A stretch of 36,334 nucleotides of DNA from Pedobacter sp. GTDB taxonomy: Bacteria > Pseudomonadota > Gammaproteobacteria > Pseudomonadales > Moraxellaceae. The position numbers were made by a program, and so were the translations under genes. Position 1 is the first letter of the stretch. Every line of letters begins with the position of its first letter. Below, piece by piece: positions 19,740 to 28,752 of the stretch. Location: positions 1-36,334 of the forward strand of contig JAVHYE010000005.1 of the NCBI GenBank assembly GCA_031119295.1, in the 5' to 3' direction. A model generated the notes under the pieces. The model was not told the DNA's origin and made no database searches. It was given only the letters and a program-made list of their open reading frames with translations.

Positions 19740-21566
19740 ATGTCCCCGCTGCTGCGCCCTTTTGCCGCCCTTGCTCTGGGCCTCGCCAGTCTCGGCTGCC
19801 ATGCTGCCATTGAAATCAGCCACGCCATCGCCCTGCACGGCCAGCCCAAATATGCAGCCGGCTTCAAGGCCTTTGACTATGTGAATCCGGCAGCACCCAA
19901 AGGTGGTGATATCCGCTTGGAAGCCATGGGCACTTTCGACAGCCTCAATCCCTTCATCAACAAGGGCGTGCCCGCTGCCGGCATCAACAGCATTTATGAC
20001 ACGCTCACCATGAAGTCGGATGATGAGCCATTTACCGAATACGGACTGCTGGCAGAAAAAATCGAACGCGATCCGGCCGACAAATCCTGGATCATCTTCC
20101 ACCTCAATCCCAAGGCAAAATTCTCCGATGGCCAGGCAGTAACGGCCGAAGATGTGGTCTTCAGTTTTGACATCATCCGCAAGGATGGCGACCCGCAATA
20201 CAAGGCCTATTACGCCGATATCGCCAAGGTGGAAGCGCTGGACAAGCAGCGCGTCAAATTCACTTTCAAGAGCAAGGACAATCCCGAATTGCAGCTTATT
20301 GTCGGTCAGCTGCAAATCCTGCCCAAGCACTACTGGGCCAAGCGCAACTTCAACAGCACGGGTTTTGATATTCCGGTCGGCAGCGGCGCCTACGCCATCT
20401 CCAAAATCGACAATGGCCGCAGCATCACCTACACACGACGTGCCGATTACTGGGGCGCCGACATTCCCGTGAATCGCGGCCGCGACAATTTCAACAGCAT
20501 GACCTATGTCTACTACCGCGACATGACCATTTCACTGGAAGGCTTCAAGGCCGGCCAGTTCGATTATCGCGTGGAATACAAGGCCAAAACCTGGGCCGTG
20601 GATTACAACTTCCCCGCCGTAAAATCCGGTCAGGTGAAAAAATGGCTGCTGCCCAATGGCAACCCGCAGGGCATGCAGGCCTTTGCCTACAATCTGCGCC
20701 GCCCGCTCTTCCAGGATATCCGTGTGCGCCAGGCGCTGGGCTATGCCTATGATTTCGAGTGGGCGAACAAGACCATGTTCTATAACGCCTACACACGCTC
20801 CTACAGCTTCTTCTCCAATTCCGAACTCGCTGCCCGTGGCGCTCCCTCGAAAGAAGAGCTGGCCATACTCGAGCCTTTCCGCAAGCAGTTGTCCCCCGAT
20901 GTTTTTGTCGGTGCTCCGGTACCGCCCAAAACCGATGGCAGCGGCAATATCCGCAGCAATCTCGCTGCCGCGCAGAAATTGCTGACTGAAGCGGGCTGGC
21001 AGATCAGGAACGGCAAGCTGGTGGACAAGGCCGGCAAGCCCTTCTCTTTTGAAATCATCATTGCCCAACCCGAGCTTGAGCGCGTCATCAATCCCTTCAA
21101 GCAGAATCTGGCCCGCCTCGGCATAGAAATGAAAATCCGCGTGGTGGATGTGCCTCAGTACATCGAACGCCATCGCAAATTCGATTACGACATGACCACC
21201 ATACGTGTAGGCCAGTCGCTCTCTCCCGGCAATGAGCAACGCAATTACTGGGGCTCGGCCTATGCCGACCAGCCTGGCAGCAATAACGCCATGGGCATCA
21301 AGAATCCGGTGGTGGATGCACTCATCGACCAGATCATTGCTGCGCCCAGCCGCGAACAACTGGTGTATCGCACACGCGCACTGGATCGTGTCCTGCTGGC
21401 CGGCTACTACGTGATCCCGCAGTACTATCTGGGGGCCGACCGTGTTGCCGTGTGGGATTTCTTCGAGCGCCCGAAAATCGCGCCGAAATACGCCATAGGC
21501 CTAGATACCTGGTGGGTGAACCCACAAAAACAGGCTGATATCCGCCGCCGTCAAAGCCAGCGCTGA
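19740..21566 (+). CDS. yejA: Extracellular solute-binding protein, family 5 (YejA/NppA-like peptide ABC transporter)
   Basis: Signal peptide, [45 protein letters not shown], followed by two permeases and a dual ATPase. Confidence 0.85.
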   Translation: MSPLLRPFAALALGLASLGCHAAIEISHAIALHGQPKYAAGFKAFDYVNPAAPKGGDIRLEAMGTFDSLNPFINKGVPAAGINSIYDTLTMKSDDEPFTEYGLLAEKIERDPADKSWIIFHLNPKAKFSDGQAVTAEDVVFSFDIIRKDGDPQYKAYYADIAKVEALDKQRVKFTFKSKDNPELQLIVGQLQILPKHYWAKRNFNSTGFDIPVGSGAYAISKIDNGRSITYTRRADYWGADIPVNRGRDNFNSMTYVYYRDMTISLEGFKAGQFDYRVEYKAKTWAVDYNFPAVKSGQVKKWLLPNGNPQGMQAFAYNLRRPLFQDIRVRQALGYAYDFEWANKTMFYNAYTRSYSFFSNSELAARGAPSKEELAILEPFRKQLSPDVFVGAPVPPKTDGSGNIRSNLAAAQKLLTEAGWQIRNGKLVDKAGKPFSFEIIIAQPELERVINPFKQNLARLGIEMKIRVVDVPQYIERHRKFDYDMTTIRVGQSLSPGNEQRNYWGSAYADQPGSNNAMGIKNPVVDALIDQIIAAPSREQLVYRTRALDRVLLAGYYVIPQYYLGADRVAVWDFFERPKIAPKYAIGLDTWWVNPQKQADIRRRQSQR

Positions 21567-21571
21567 ACTCC

Positions 21572-22654
21572 ATGTTCGCTTATATCCTGCGTCGGCTGCT
21601 GCTCATCATTCCCACGCTGCTGGGCATATTGCTCATCAATTTCGTGATCATACAGGCCGCCCCCGGCGGCCCAGTGGATCAGGCCATCGCCAAACTGCAG
21701 GGCCTGGACAACTCTGTGGCAGGACGCACTGGTGGCGGCGCCGGCGAAGTCAGCTCCTCTTCCGGCAATATCAAATCACGCGGCGCCCAGGGCCTTGATC
21801 CGGAAATGATCAAAGCCCTGGAAAAGCAATACGGCTTTGACAAATCCATGCCGGAACGGTTGTGGCTCATGCTGAAGAGTTACAGCCAGCTGGATTTCGG
21901 CCAGAGCTTTTTCCGCGACACCAAGGTGACGGACCTGCTGCTGGAAAAAATGCCGGTCTCCATTTCTCTCGGGCTATGGAGCACGCTGATCATTTATCTC
22001 ATTTCCATTCCCTTGGGCATCAAGAAAGCCATCAGCGACGGCAGCCGTCTTGATGTATGGACCAGCTCCATCATCATCGTGGGCTATGCCATTCCCGGCT
22101 TTCTCTTTGCCATCCTGCTCATCGTGCTTTTTGCCGGCGGCAGTTACTGGCAGATTTTCCCCATGCAGGGGCTGGTCTCGGAAAACTTCGATTCCCTGAG
22201 TCTGGGCGGAAAAATACTGGATTACGCCCATCACATGATCCTGCCCACCATCTGCATGAGCATAGGGGGCTTCGCCACTCTCACCATCCTGACCAAGAAT
22301 TCCTTCCTGGATGAAATCAACAAGCAGTATGTGATGACGGCACGCGCCAAGGGCCTGAGTGAAAGCCAGGTGCTTTATGGCCATGTCTTCCGCAATGCCA
22401 TGCTCATCATCATTGCCGGCATACCGGCCACGCTGATAGGCGTTTTCTTCACTGGCTCCCTGCTCATAGAAAACATCTTCAATCTGGATGGCCTGGGCCT
22501 GCTCAGCCTGCAATCCGTACTGACTCGCGACTATCCGGTTATTTTCGGCTCACTGTTCATCTTCACGCTGGTCGGCATGCTGCTGAAGTTGCTCAGCGAC
22601 ATCGCCTATGTGCTGGTAGACCCGCGCATAGACTTTGAGTCGCGGGGGAACTGA
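21572..22654 (+). CDS. yejB: ABC transporter permease (YejB-like)
   Basis: [37 protein letters not shown]; binding-protein-dependent transport motif [18 protein letters not shown]. Confidence 0.88.
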   Translation: MFAYILRRLLLIIPTLLGILLINFVIIQAAPGGPVDQAIAKLQGLDNSVAGRTGGGAGEVSSSSGNIKSRGAQGLDPEMIKALEKQYGFDKSMPERLWLMLKSYSQLDFGQSFFRDTKVTDLLLEKMPVSISLGLWSTLIIYLISIPLGIKKAISDGSRLDVWTSSIIIVGYAIPGFLFAILLIVLFAGGSYWQIFPMQGLVSENFDSLSLGGKILDYAHHMILPTICMSIGGFATLTILTKNSFLDEINKQYVMTARAKGLSESQVLYGHVFRNAMLIIIAGIPATLIGVFFTGSLLIENIFNLDGLGLLSLQSVLTRDYPVIFGSLFIFTLVGMLLKLLSDIAYVLVDPRIDFESRGN

Positions 22655-23676
22655 TGACGCTGTCTCCGCTCAACCAGCGTCGCTGGCAGAACTTCAAAGC
22701 CCATAAACGCGGCTACTGGTCACTCTGGATTTTCCTGGCCCTTTTCCTTGTCACCCTCGGCTCGGAAATGCTGGCCAACGACAAGCCGGTGCTGGTGATC
22801 TACAAAAGCTCACCCTACTTCCCGGTTTTCCGTGATTATCCGGAAACCACATTCGGCGGTGAGTTCGAAACCAATGCCGACTATCGCGACAGCTTTGTAC
22901 AGGGGCTGATCACGAAAGACGGCTGGATGCTGTGGCCGCCCATACGCTTCAACTATCAGACCATCAATTACAATCTTTCCGTGCCCGCTCCTGCGCCACC
23001 TTCGCGTGACAACTGGCTGGGCACGGACGATCAGGGACGCGATGTCGTCGCCCGCATTCTTTACGGCTTCCGCATTTCCGTGTTGTTTGCCATCACCCTC
23101 ACCTTTTTCAGCTCCATTATCGGTATTACTGCAGGTGCCGTGCAGGGCTATTACGGCGGCCACACCGACCTCTACGGCCAGCGCTTTATTGAAATCTGGT
23201 CGGGGCTGCCCGTACTGTTCATGCTCATCATCCTCTCCAGCCTGGTGGAGCCGAATTTCTGGTGGCTGCTTGGCCTGATGCTGCTCTTCAGCTGGACCGA
23301 GCTTACCGGCCTTGTGCGAGCCGAATTCCTGCGCGGCCGCAATCTGGAATATGTGCGGGCAGCGCGCGCGCTCGGCGTGGCCGATACGCAAATCATGTTC
23401 CGCCACATCCTGCCCAATGCCATGGTTTCCACCCTGACCTTCATGCCCTTCATCTTTACCGGGGCCATAGGCGTGCTGACTTCACTGGATTTCCTGGGCT
23501 TCGGCCTGCCACCAGGGTCCGCATCACTGGGCGAGCTGGTGGCTCAGGGCAAGAACAATCTCAATGCTCCCTGGCTGGGCCTTTCTGCCTTTGTCACCTT
23601 GTCCGTCATGCTCACCCTGCTGGTTTTTATCGGCGAGGCCGCGCGTGATGCCTTTGATCCGCGCAAGGCAAGCTGA
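22654..23676 (+). CDS. yejE: ABC transporter permease (YejE-like)
   Basis: RRWQNFKAHKRGYWSLWIFLALFLVTLGSEMLANDKPVLV, LGTDDQGRDVVARILYGFRIS; TGATG overlap with upstream gene. Confidence 0.9.
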   Translation: MTLSPLNQRRWQNFKAHKRGYWSLWIFLALFLVTLGSEMLANDKPVLVIYKSSPYFPVFRDYPETTFGGEFETNADYRDSFVQGLITKDGWMLWPPIRFNYQTINYNLSVPAPAPPSRDNWLGTDDQGRDVVARILYGFRISVLFAITLTFFSSIIGITAGAVQGYYGGHTDLYGQRFIEIWSGLPVLFMLIILSSLVEPNFWWLLGLMLLFSWTELTGLVRAEFLRGRNLEYVRAARALGVADTQIMFRHILPNAMVSTLTFMPFIFTGAIGVLTSLDFLGFGLPPGSASLGELVAQGKNNLNAPWLGLSAFVTLSVMLTLLVFIGEAARDAFDPRKAS

Positions 23677-23683
23677 GGCCGAC

Positions 23684-25291
23684 ATGAACGACGCTCCCGT
23701 ACTTGCAATCGACAATCTCGCCATCAGCTTCCGCAATGGTGGTGTCAGTACCACGCCCGTGCAGTCCTCTTCCCTGCAGATTGCACGGGGAGAAATGGTG
23801 GCACTGGTTGGTGAAAGTGGCTCCGGAAAATCCCTGACCGCGCTTTCCATCCTGAAGCTGCTGCCCTCACATGCCAGTCTGCAAGGCAGCATACGGTTCA
23901 ATGGCGAAGAGTTGACCGGCGCAGATGAAAAACGCCTGCGCCAGATTCGCGGCCACAAGATCAGCATGATCTTCCAGGAGCCCATGACCTCGCTGAATCC
24001 GCTGCACCATATCGAGAAGCAGATCAGTGAAGTCCTGTTTGTGCATCAGGGGCTGAGCAAGAGTGCGGCACGTGAACGCACTCTGGAGCTGCTACAGCTG
24101 GTCGGCATTCCCGAGCCGGAAAAACGCTTGCACTCCTATCCTCACGAGCTCTCCGGCGGCCAGCGCCAGCGTGTGATGATCGCCATGGCACTGGCAAATG
24201 ATCCTGAGCTCCTGATTGCCGATGAACCCACCACAGCGCTGGATGTCACGCTGCAGGAACAAATTCTCGACCTGCTGAAATCCCTGCAGGAAAAACTGGG
24301 CCTGGCTGTCTTGCTGGTCTCGCACGATCTCAATCTGGTGAAGCGCTATGCGCAGCAAGTGGTCGTGATGCAGGCCGGCCGCACCGTGGAAAGTGCTGCG
24401 ACAGCTACCCTGTTTGCGGCGCCGCAACACAGTTATACCCAGCATCTGCTGGCGGCCACGCCATCCGGCAGCCCTGCTCCGCTGCCGGAGTCCCAGGAAA
24501 TCCTGCTGCAGGTGGAAAACCTGCGCGTATGGTTTCCCCTGCATAAATCCTTTTTCGGCAAAGCCCTGGATCATGTGAAGGCGGTGGATGATGTTTCACT
24601 GCAACTGCGCAATGGCGAAACGCTGGGCATCGTAGGCGAATCCGGCTCGGGCAAATCCACTCTGGCCTTTGCCGTACTGCGCCTGATGCCGGCCACGGGA
24701 AAAATCGTTTTCCTCGGCCAGGAACTGCAGCTGCTGAAACAGAAAGAGCTGCGTCCCCTGCGTCGCCATCTGCAGATCGTTTTCCAGGATCCTTATGGCA
24801 GCCTGAGCCCGCGTCTCACGGTGGCGGACATCATCGGTGAAGGCCTGGAAGTCCAGGGCATGCCGGCCGCTGAGCGCGATACCGCCGTGCAGGAAGCCCT
24901 GCGCGCCGTGCACCTGGACCCGGAAACCCGGCACCGCTATCCGCATGAGTTTTCCGGTGGCCAGCGCCAGCGCATCGCCATCGCCCGTGCTCTGGTGCTG
25001 AAACCCCGTCTGATCGTGCTGGATGAGCCGACATCCGCGCTGGACCGCACCGTGCAGAAACAGATCGTGGAATTGCTGCGCGAGTTGCAGGCCAGCCATG
25101 GCTTTGCCTGTCTCTTCATCAGCCATGACCTGGCCGTGGTGCGTGCACTCTGCCACCGCATCCTCGTGATGCGGGGTGGCCGTGAGGTGGAGTGCCAGGA
25201 CAGCGCCAGCCTGTTCAGCAAGCCCGCCAGCGATTACACGCGGCGCCTGCTGACTGCGGCGGGCCTCGGCCTCAGCCTGGAAAGCAGCTGA
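23684..25291 (+). CDS. yejF: ABC transporter ATP-binding protein with two fused nucleotide-binding domains (YejF-like)
   Basis: Two Walker A (GESGSGKS), two LSGGQRQR/FSGGQRQR signatures and two Walker B motifs; start MNDAPVLAIDN. Confidence 0.9.
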   Translation: MNDAPVLAIDNLAISFRNGGVSTTPVQSSSLQIARGEMVALVGESGSGKSLTALSILKLLPSHASLQGSIRFNGEELTGADEKRLRQIRGHKISMIFQEPMTSLNPLHHIEKQISEVLFVHQGLSKSAARERTLELLQLVGIPEPEKRLHSYPHELSGGQRQRVMIAMALANDPELLIADEPTTALDVTLQEQILDLLKSLQEKLGLAVLLVSHDLNLVKRYAQQVVVMQAGRTVESAATATLFAAPQHSYTQHLLAATPSGSPAPLPESQEILLQVENLRVWFPLHKSFFGKALDHVKAVDDVSLQLRNGETLGIVGESGSGKSTLAFAVLRLMPATGKIVFLGQELQLLKQKELRPLRRHLQIVFQDPYGSLSPRLTVADIIGEGLEVQGMPAAERDTAVQEALRAVHLDPETRHRYPHEFSGGQRQRIAIARALVLKPRLIVLDEPTSALDRTVQKQIVELLRELQASHGFACLFISHDLAVVRALCHRILVMRGGREVECQDSASLFSKPASDYTRRLLTAAGLGLSLESS

Positions 25292-25323
25292 CACAAACCG
25301 TTGCAAAAGCCCTGCGGCCGGCA

Positions 25324-25352
25324 TCGCCAGCCAGGAGGCCAATTCCTATACT
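25324..25352 (+). promoter_or_regulatory. Predicted sigma70 promoter of fabI
   Basis: TCGCCA-N17-TATACT. Confidence 0.45.
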
Positions 25353-25433
25353 GCCGAGCTTTATACCGCCGACCTTTTGGTCACATGATGCCAATCACCA
25401 CCTAACTCGCCACATACAAAGGGGAAGAAAACC

Positions 25434-26225
25434 ATGGGATTCCTGACCGGCAAGCGCGTTCTGATCGTGGGCGTTGCCAGCAAGCTGTCCATTGCCTACG
25501 GCATTGCCCAGGCCATGCATCGCGAAGGCGCCGAACTCGCCTTCACCTACCAGAACGACAAGCTCAAGGGCCGTGTGGAAGAATTCGCCGCCACCTTTGG
25601 CTCCAAGATCACCTTCCCCTGTGATGTGGCCAGCGATGCCGAAATCACTACCTTGTTTGACGAGCTGGGCAAGGTCTGGGATGGCCTGGATGTGATCGTG
25701 CATTCCGTGGGCTATGCCCCCGGCCACGAACTGGATGGCAACTATGTGGACGTGACCACGCGTGAAGGCTTCCGCATTGCACACGACATCAGCTCCTTCA
25801 GCTTCGGCGCCCTCGCACAGGCCGGCAAGAAGCTGCTGCAGGGTCGTAACGGCTCCCTGCTCACACTGACCTATCTCGGCGCTGAGCGTGTCGTGCCCAA
25901 CTACAACGTGATGGGCCTGGCCAAGGCCTCGCTGGAAGCCAATGTGCGCTACCTCGCCTCCAGCATGGGCCCCGAAGGCATACGCGTGAACGGCATTTCT
26001 GCCGGTCCGATTCGTACGCTGGCCGCCAGCGGCATCAAGGACTTCCGCAAGATGCTGGGTTACAACGAAGGCGCCACGCCCCTGCGTCGTAACGTCACCA
26101 TCGAAGAAGTCGGCAATGCTGCCGCCTTCCTCTGCTCCGATCTCGCCTCCGGCATCAGCGGCGAAATCCTCTATGTGGATGGCGGTTTCAACACGGTTGC
26201 CATGCCGGCCCTGGATCAGGTCTGA
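25434..26225 (+). CDS. fabI: Enoyl-[acyl-carrier-protein] reductase (NADH) FabI
   Basis: [101 protein letters not shown]. Confidence 0.98.
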   Translation: MGFLTGKRVLIVGVASKLSIAYGIAQAMHREGAELAFTYQNDKLKGRVEEFAATFGSKITFPCDVASDAEITTLFDELGKVWDGLDVIVHSVGYAPGHELDGNYVDVTTREGFRIAHDISSFSFGALAQAGKKLLQGRNGSLLTLTYLGAERVVPNYNVMGLAKASLEANVRYLASSMGPEGIRVNGISAGPIRTLAASGIKDFRKMLGYNEGATPLRRNVTIEEVGNAAAFLCSDLASGISGEILYVDGGFNTVAMPALDQV

Positions 26226-26239
26226 GCCTGTCAGCAACA

Positions 26240-26277
26240 CCAATAAAAAAGCCCGCATCAGCGGGCTTTTTTATTGG
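26240..26277. terminator. Bidirectional terminator between convergent fabI and ppiD
   Basis: Perfect 17-bp inverted repeat CCAATAAAAAAGCCCGC-atca-GCGGGCTTTTTTATTGG. Confidence 0.92.
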
Positions 26278-26294
26278 CAGAGAAAGCCTGAGTA

Positions 26295-28199
26295 TTATTC
26301 CTCAGTGCTTTCCTTCTTGCGCTCATAGACCTTCACCTTGTGGCTCTCACGCAGCGAACGCACATAGTCAGTGAACTCCTGCTGGCTGCGGTTTTCACCC
26401 AGCACATTACGCATCTGGTCCACTTCGGGGCCCAGCGTGGAAGCACCATCCACCACACGGCTTACTGCCACCACCGCATAGGACGGGCCCACGGCCAGAA
26501 TGTCGGCGCTAGCCTTGCCTGCTGCAGGGCGCGGCAGACGATAAGCCGTCTGCAACAGCTCAGGCAGTTGCAGCTGCGTACGACGACCCGCTTCCAGGAA
26601 ATCCTGCCAGGAGAGATTATTGGCGGCGGCCACTTCAGCCAGGCTCTTGCCTTCGTTCAATGCCTTGCTGGCCGCTTCCGCAACCGACTTGGCTTTTTCA
26701 CGAGCCTTGTCCAGCAGCAGCTGATTGCGCACATCCGGCGCAATCTGTGCCAGCGGCAGCAACTTGGCCGGCGCATGCTCTTTCACATGCAGCCAGACCA
26801 CGCTGCCATCGGCCATATGCAGACCCTGCGAATTCTTGCCCTCATGCAGCAGGTCATCGCTGAAGGCCGTATCCAGCACCTTGCGATCAGCCAGCAGGCC
26901 GGCAGCAGCGCCCTTGCGGGTAAGGGCTTCGCTGGTGTTCAGCGCCAGCTTGAATTTCTCAGCCGGCTCTTTGAGATCCGAGGCTTCATAAACAGCTGCA
27001 TCCAGCTTGTCGATCTGATCAGCGAAAAGCTCTTCAGCCTTGGCCGCCTTGGCTTCTTTTTCCAGCTCGGGACGCAGTGCTGCAAAAGATGACGCCTGTT
27101 CGGTCTGTACCTTGTTCAGCTTGATCAGGTGATAGCCATACTGGGTTTTCACCGGCTCAGAGATTTCACCCTCTTTCAAGCTGAACAGGCTCTTGTCGAA
27201 CTCGGGCACGAACTGGCCGCGATTGGCGAGACCGAGATCACCACCATTGGCAACAGAGCCGGGATCCTGGGAAAACTCCTTGGCGAGCTTGGCGAAATCC
27301 TCACCGGCACGGGCACGCTTCTCGATATCCTGGATTTTCTTCAGGGCATCGGCATCCTTGGTCTTGGTATCCACCGTGATGAGGATGTGCTGGGCCTGAC
27401 GCTGCTCGTTGGAAGCCAGCGACTTGACCTTTTCTTCATAGAGCGCCTTGAGATCATCTTCAGTCGGCTGTGCAGCCGCGATGAAGTCTTCACGCTTGAG
27501 CGTGAAATATTCCAGCGTTGCCGTTTCCTGCGTGGTGAAAAGCGGCGCATTGCTGTCGTAGAACTTCTTGATCTCGTCATCACCCACTTTGATCTCACCG
27601 AGATAGCGGGCGGCCGGTACCGTGGCCAGATGAATGTCACGCTTCTGGTTATCCAGCGCAGAAAGACGAGCCATTTCCGTGGAAGTGGTAAAGCCGCTCT
27701 GGCTGAGACCGGCAATCAGCATGGAATACGCCAGTTCCTGCTTGGCCTTGGCCGGATAGCTGGCCGGGCTTTCACCAATCTGCATCAGCATCTGCTCATA
27801 GCGGGCCTGGCTGAATTTGCCATTGTCCTGGAAGGCTGGCACTTCGCGAATGAGCTTGTAGACCGTGGCATCAGAAACGAGATAACCGTCCTGCTTGGCC
27901 TGCTGGGCCAGCAGCTCCTTGCTGATAAGACCGTTGAGTACATCCTTGCGCAGACGCTGGACATCCAGTTTGGAAGCGTCCGCATTCGGGCCCATCTGGG
28001 CGATCAGCTGCTGGCGCTGACGCTCAACCAGTTGCTCGACCTCGGGCTCCAGGATTTCCTTGCCGTTGACCTTGGCAGCAACCACTTTGCCACCACCGGC
28101 GAAATACGACTCCAGTCCCACGATCGCAAACGGGACAACGAGAATGACCAGCAGCGTCTTGCCCAGCCAGCCCTTCACCATGTCACGGAAGGCTTCCAT
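26295..28199 (-). CDS. ppiD: SurA N-terminal/parvulin-type peptidyl-prolyl isomerase PpiD
   Basis: MEAFRDMVKGWLGKTLLVILVVPFAIVGLESYF, RQAQHILITVDTKTKD, AKEFSQDPGSVANGGDLGLANRGQFVPEFDKSLF. Confidence 0.95.
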   Translation of the reverse strand: MEAFRDMVKGWLGKTLLVILVVPFAIVGLESYFAGGGKVVAAKVNGKEILEPEVEQLVERQRQQLIAQMGPNADASKLDVQRLRKDVLNGLISKELLAQQAKQDGYLVSDATVYKLIREVPAFQDNGKFSQARYEQMLMQIGESPASYPAKAKQELAYSMLIAGLSQSGFTTSTEMARLSALDNQKRDIHLATVPAARYLGEIKVGDDEIKKFYDSNAPLFTTQETATLEYFTLKREDFIAAAQPTEDDLKALYEEKVKSLASNEQRQAQHILITVDTKTKDADALKKIQDIEKRARAGEDFAKLAKEFSQDPGSVANGGDLGLANRGQFVPEFDKSLFSLKEGEISEPVKTQYGYHLIKLNKVQTEQASSFAALRPELEKEAKAAKAEELFADQIDKLDAAVYEASDLKEPAEKFKLALNTSEALTRKGAAAGLLADRKVLDTAFSDDLLHEGKNSQGLHMADGSVVWLHVKEHAPAKLLPLAQIAPDVRNQLLLDKAREKAKSVAEAASKALNEGKSLAEVAAANNLSWQDFLEAGRRTQLQLPELLQTAYRLPRPAAGKASADILAVGPSYAVVAVSRVVDGASTLGPEVDQMRNVLGENRSQQEFTDYVRSLRESHKVKVYERKKESTEE

Positions 28200-28228
28200 C
28201 TGAATTCCCCAATCACACTAAGTTCGAC

Positions 28229-28265
28229 AAAAAAAAGCGCGCCCTGTAAGGGGCGCGCATTTTTT
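28229..28265 (-). terminator. Rho-independent terminator after hupB
   Basis: On minus strand GCGCGCCC-cttaca-GGGCGCGC-TTTTTTTT. Confidence 0.88.
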
Positions 28266-28298
28266 CAAGATTTGCTGCAGTGAATCACAAGCGCCAGA

Positions 28299-28571
28299 TC
28301 AGTTCACCGCATCCTTGAGGCCCTTGCCGGCCTTGAAGCCGGGAACCTTGGAGGCAGCAATTGCGATTTCCTTGCCGGTCTGCGGATTGCGACCGGTACG
28401 GGCAGCACGCTCTTTCACCTGGAAAGTGCCGAAGCCAACCAGAGTAACCTGATCGCCTTCCTTGAGAGCCTTGGTAATGGCATCCACGGTTGCATCAAGT
28501 GCACGACCGGCATCAGCCTTGGTGATATCAGCGCTGGCGGCGATGGCATCGATGAGTTCGGATTTATTCAC
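28299..28571 (-). CDS. hupB: DNA-binding protein HU-beta
   Basis: 90 aa from GTG at 28571: [69 protein letters not shown]. Confidence 0.97.
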   Translation of the reverse strand: MNKSELIDAIAASADITKADAGRALDATVDAITKALKEGDQVTLVGFGTFQVKERAARTGRNPQTGKEIAIAASKVPGFKAGKGLKDAVN

Positions 28572-28666
28572 GTCAATCCCCTTTTTATAGGATCCATTAT
28601 CTAGAAGAAGTCGTTTTTCACACAGGAAGCGCGGAGGGCAATGGGCGTACCGCAAAACGAGGGGTC

Positions 28667-28695
28667 TTTATAGCAACCGCCCCTAGGAGGGTCAA
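28667..28695 (-). promoter_or_regulatory. Predicted strong sigma70 promoter of hupB
   Basis: Minus strand TTGACC-N17-TATAAA. Confidence 0.75.
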
Positions 28696-28727
28696 GCCGG
28701 GAAAGCGTGAGCTTTCCCGGCTTTTTT
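28694..28727 (+). terminator. Terminator-like hairpin with U-tract on the plus strand, opposite to both flanking genes
   Basis: AAGCCGGGAAAGC-GTGA-GCTTTCCCGGCTT-TTTT; GNRA-type GTGA loop and T-run only in plus orientation. Confidence 0.75.
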
Positions 28728-28752
28728 AGGGCAATTTGTTGCTTTGGGACGG

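Noticed and set aside
27129-28283. Plus-strand ORF (384 aa) opposite ppiD
   Set aside because: Shadow ORF of ppiD; no domain recognised, and it runs through the hupB terminator.
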